Below, one piece after another: positions 6,208-6,537 of a stretch of DNA of 6,537 nt. The notes below the pieces were generated by a model that made no database searches, was not told the DNA's origin, and saw only the letters and a program-made list of their open reading frames with translations. Where the stretch lies: NCBI GenBank assembly GCA_031406795.1, contig JANOHV010000058.1:1-6537 (forward strand), read 5' to 3'. Made by a program: the position numbers and the translations under genes. Every line of letters starts with the position of its first letter. The first letter of the stretch is position 1. Source of the stretch: DATDCY01 sp031406795 [NCBI: Candidatus Rokuibacteriota bacterium] (lineage in GTDB: Bacteria > JAUVQV01).

Positions 6208-6324
6208 AAAGGGCCCATCTGCGGCGTTGGGCTTCGCCCTTCGTCACTGCGGCGTACTGTTCGTACGCCTCATTCCTCAGGACTCGCCCGCCTTGCACCT
6301 GGACCCTTTTGAGCGGCCTGCCCC
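6193..6324. repeat. Imperfect long inverted repeat bracketing the first array unit
   Basis: Positions 6193-6216 and 6301-6324 are reverse complements at 22 of 24 positions (core CAGGCCGCTGAAAAGGG against CCCTTTTGAGCGGCCTG). The left arm contains the thiolase stop codon (6205-6207). The 84-base interior holds two smaller hairpins, 6229-6239 and 6251-6269. In RNA this would fold into a long stem with branched interior, immediately at the end of the operon. It has no T-run after it on the + strand, so it is not a standard terminator, but it could stabilise the mRNA 3' end or stop transcription in another way. Confidence 0.85.
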
Positions 6325-6537
6325 GCAGGCGCTGCACCCGGGCCGATCTGCGGCGTTGGGCTTCGCCCTTCGTCACTGCGGCGTACTGTTCGTACGCCTC
6401 ATTCCTCAGGACTCGCCCGCCTTGCACCTTGACCCTTTTGAGCGGCCTGCCCCGCAGGCGCTGCACCCGGGCCGATCTGCGGCGTTGGGCTTCGCCCTTC
6501 GTCACTGCGGCGTACTGTTCGTACGCCTCATTCCTCT
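6217..6537. repeat. Tandem array of 129-bp structured repeats (2.5 units, continues past window)
   Basis: Units begin with ATCTGCGGCGTTGGGC at 6217, 6346 and 6475; the period is exactly 129 bases. Units 1 and 2 differ at one base (G at 6301, T at 6430). The partial third unit matches for 62 of 63 bases, differing only at 6537. Each unit carries three perfect hairpins: GGGC-TTC-GCCC (6229-6239), GGCGTAC-TGTTC-GTACGCC (6251-6269) and GCCTGC-CCC-GCAGGC (6316-6330), repeated at +129. The DNA is non-coding in my view. It resembles structured intergenic repeat families seen in high-GC gammaproteobacteria (recollection, not a search), and the near identity of units implies recent duplication or conversion. 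It fills the whole region after the thiolase gene; I see no gene in it. Confidence 0.95.
6251..6269. other. Perfect 7-bp stem hairpin, core of the repeat unit
   Basis: GGCGTACTGTTCGTACGCC is a 7-bp stem with a 5-base loop, repeated unchanged at 6380-6398 and 6509-6527. The stem is symmetric as DNA, so it could be a binding or cleavage site for a dimeric protein (as with REP-type elements) or an RNA hairpin on either strand. Confidence 0.8.

Noticed and set aside
6110-6505. A 131-codon open frame on the - strand with 43-residue periodic units (TKGEAQRRRSARVQ...)
   Set aside because: It is made of the 129-bp repeat, and the periodicity follows from 129 being divisible by three. Other frames of the same DNA are open too, the start end overlaps the thiolase gene, and composition is Arg-rich as expected from antisense GC-rich DNA.
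6217-6537. CRISPR array
   Set aside because: The repeated unit is the whole 129 bases, with no unique spacers between short direct repeats, and no cas genes are present.

Overview
The window is GC-rich throughout and gene-dense. Most genes overlap by four bases (ATGA or GTGA). Family content (tandem PilT-type pilus ATPases, a PlsC acyltransferase, an OleA/OleD-like lipid pair) and the intergenic repeat style suggest a high-GC proteobacterium, most likely a deep-branching gammaproteobacterium. That placement is inferred from gene content and base composition, and the genus cannot be read from this sequence.

Layout. (1) Positions 1-3238, + strand: a three-gene operon-like block. It holds the 3' two-thirds of a PilT-family retraction ATPase (cut by the window edge), a second complete PilT/PilU-like ATPase, and a 429-residue HEAT-repeat protein. 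Both junctions are ATGA overlaps, so the HEAT protein is probably made together with the two ATPases and is a candidate adaptor or regulator of pilus retraction. (2) Positions 3239-3281: a short convergent gap. (3) Positions 3282-3902, - strand: a PlsC-type 1-acylglycerol-3-phosphate acyltransferase. (4) Positions 3903-4031: a divergent intergenic region with a plausible promoter for each direction. (5) Positions 4032-6207, + strand: a possible 25-codon leader ORF, then an extended SDR (OleD/3-beta-HSD-like), then a KAS III-fold thiolase with OleA hallmarks, again chained by GTGA/ATGA overlaps. (6) Positions 6193-6537: a structured repeat region of nearly identical 129-bp tandem units. It is preceded by an inverted copy of part of the unit, and that inverted copy supplies the last codons and the stop of the thiolase gene. 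The array runs off the window edge.

How the genes fit together: the left block concerns type IV pilus retraction. The right block looks like lipid or hydrocarbon chemistry, in which an OleA-like enzyme joins two acyl chains head-to-head and an OleD-like reductase reduces the beta-keto product, next to a phospholipid acyltransferase. No OleB (hydrolase fold) or OleC (AMP-ligase) gene is visible, so a full olefin pathway cannot be claimed from this window.

The most unusual points are the HEAT protein locked to two retraction ATPases, the SDR with Arg in place of the catalytic Lys, the GTGA-coupled micro-ORF, and a G9 tract at the end of the thiolase gene. A one-base change in that tract would open the gene into the 43-codon-periodic repeat array.
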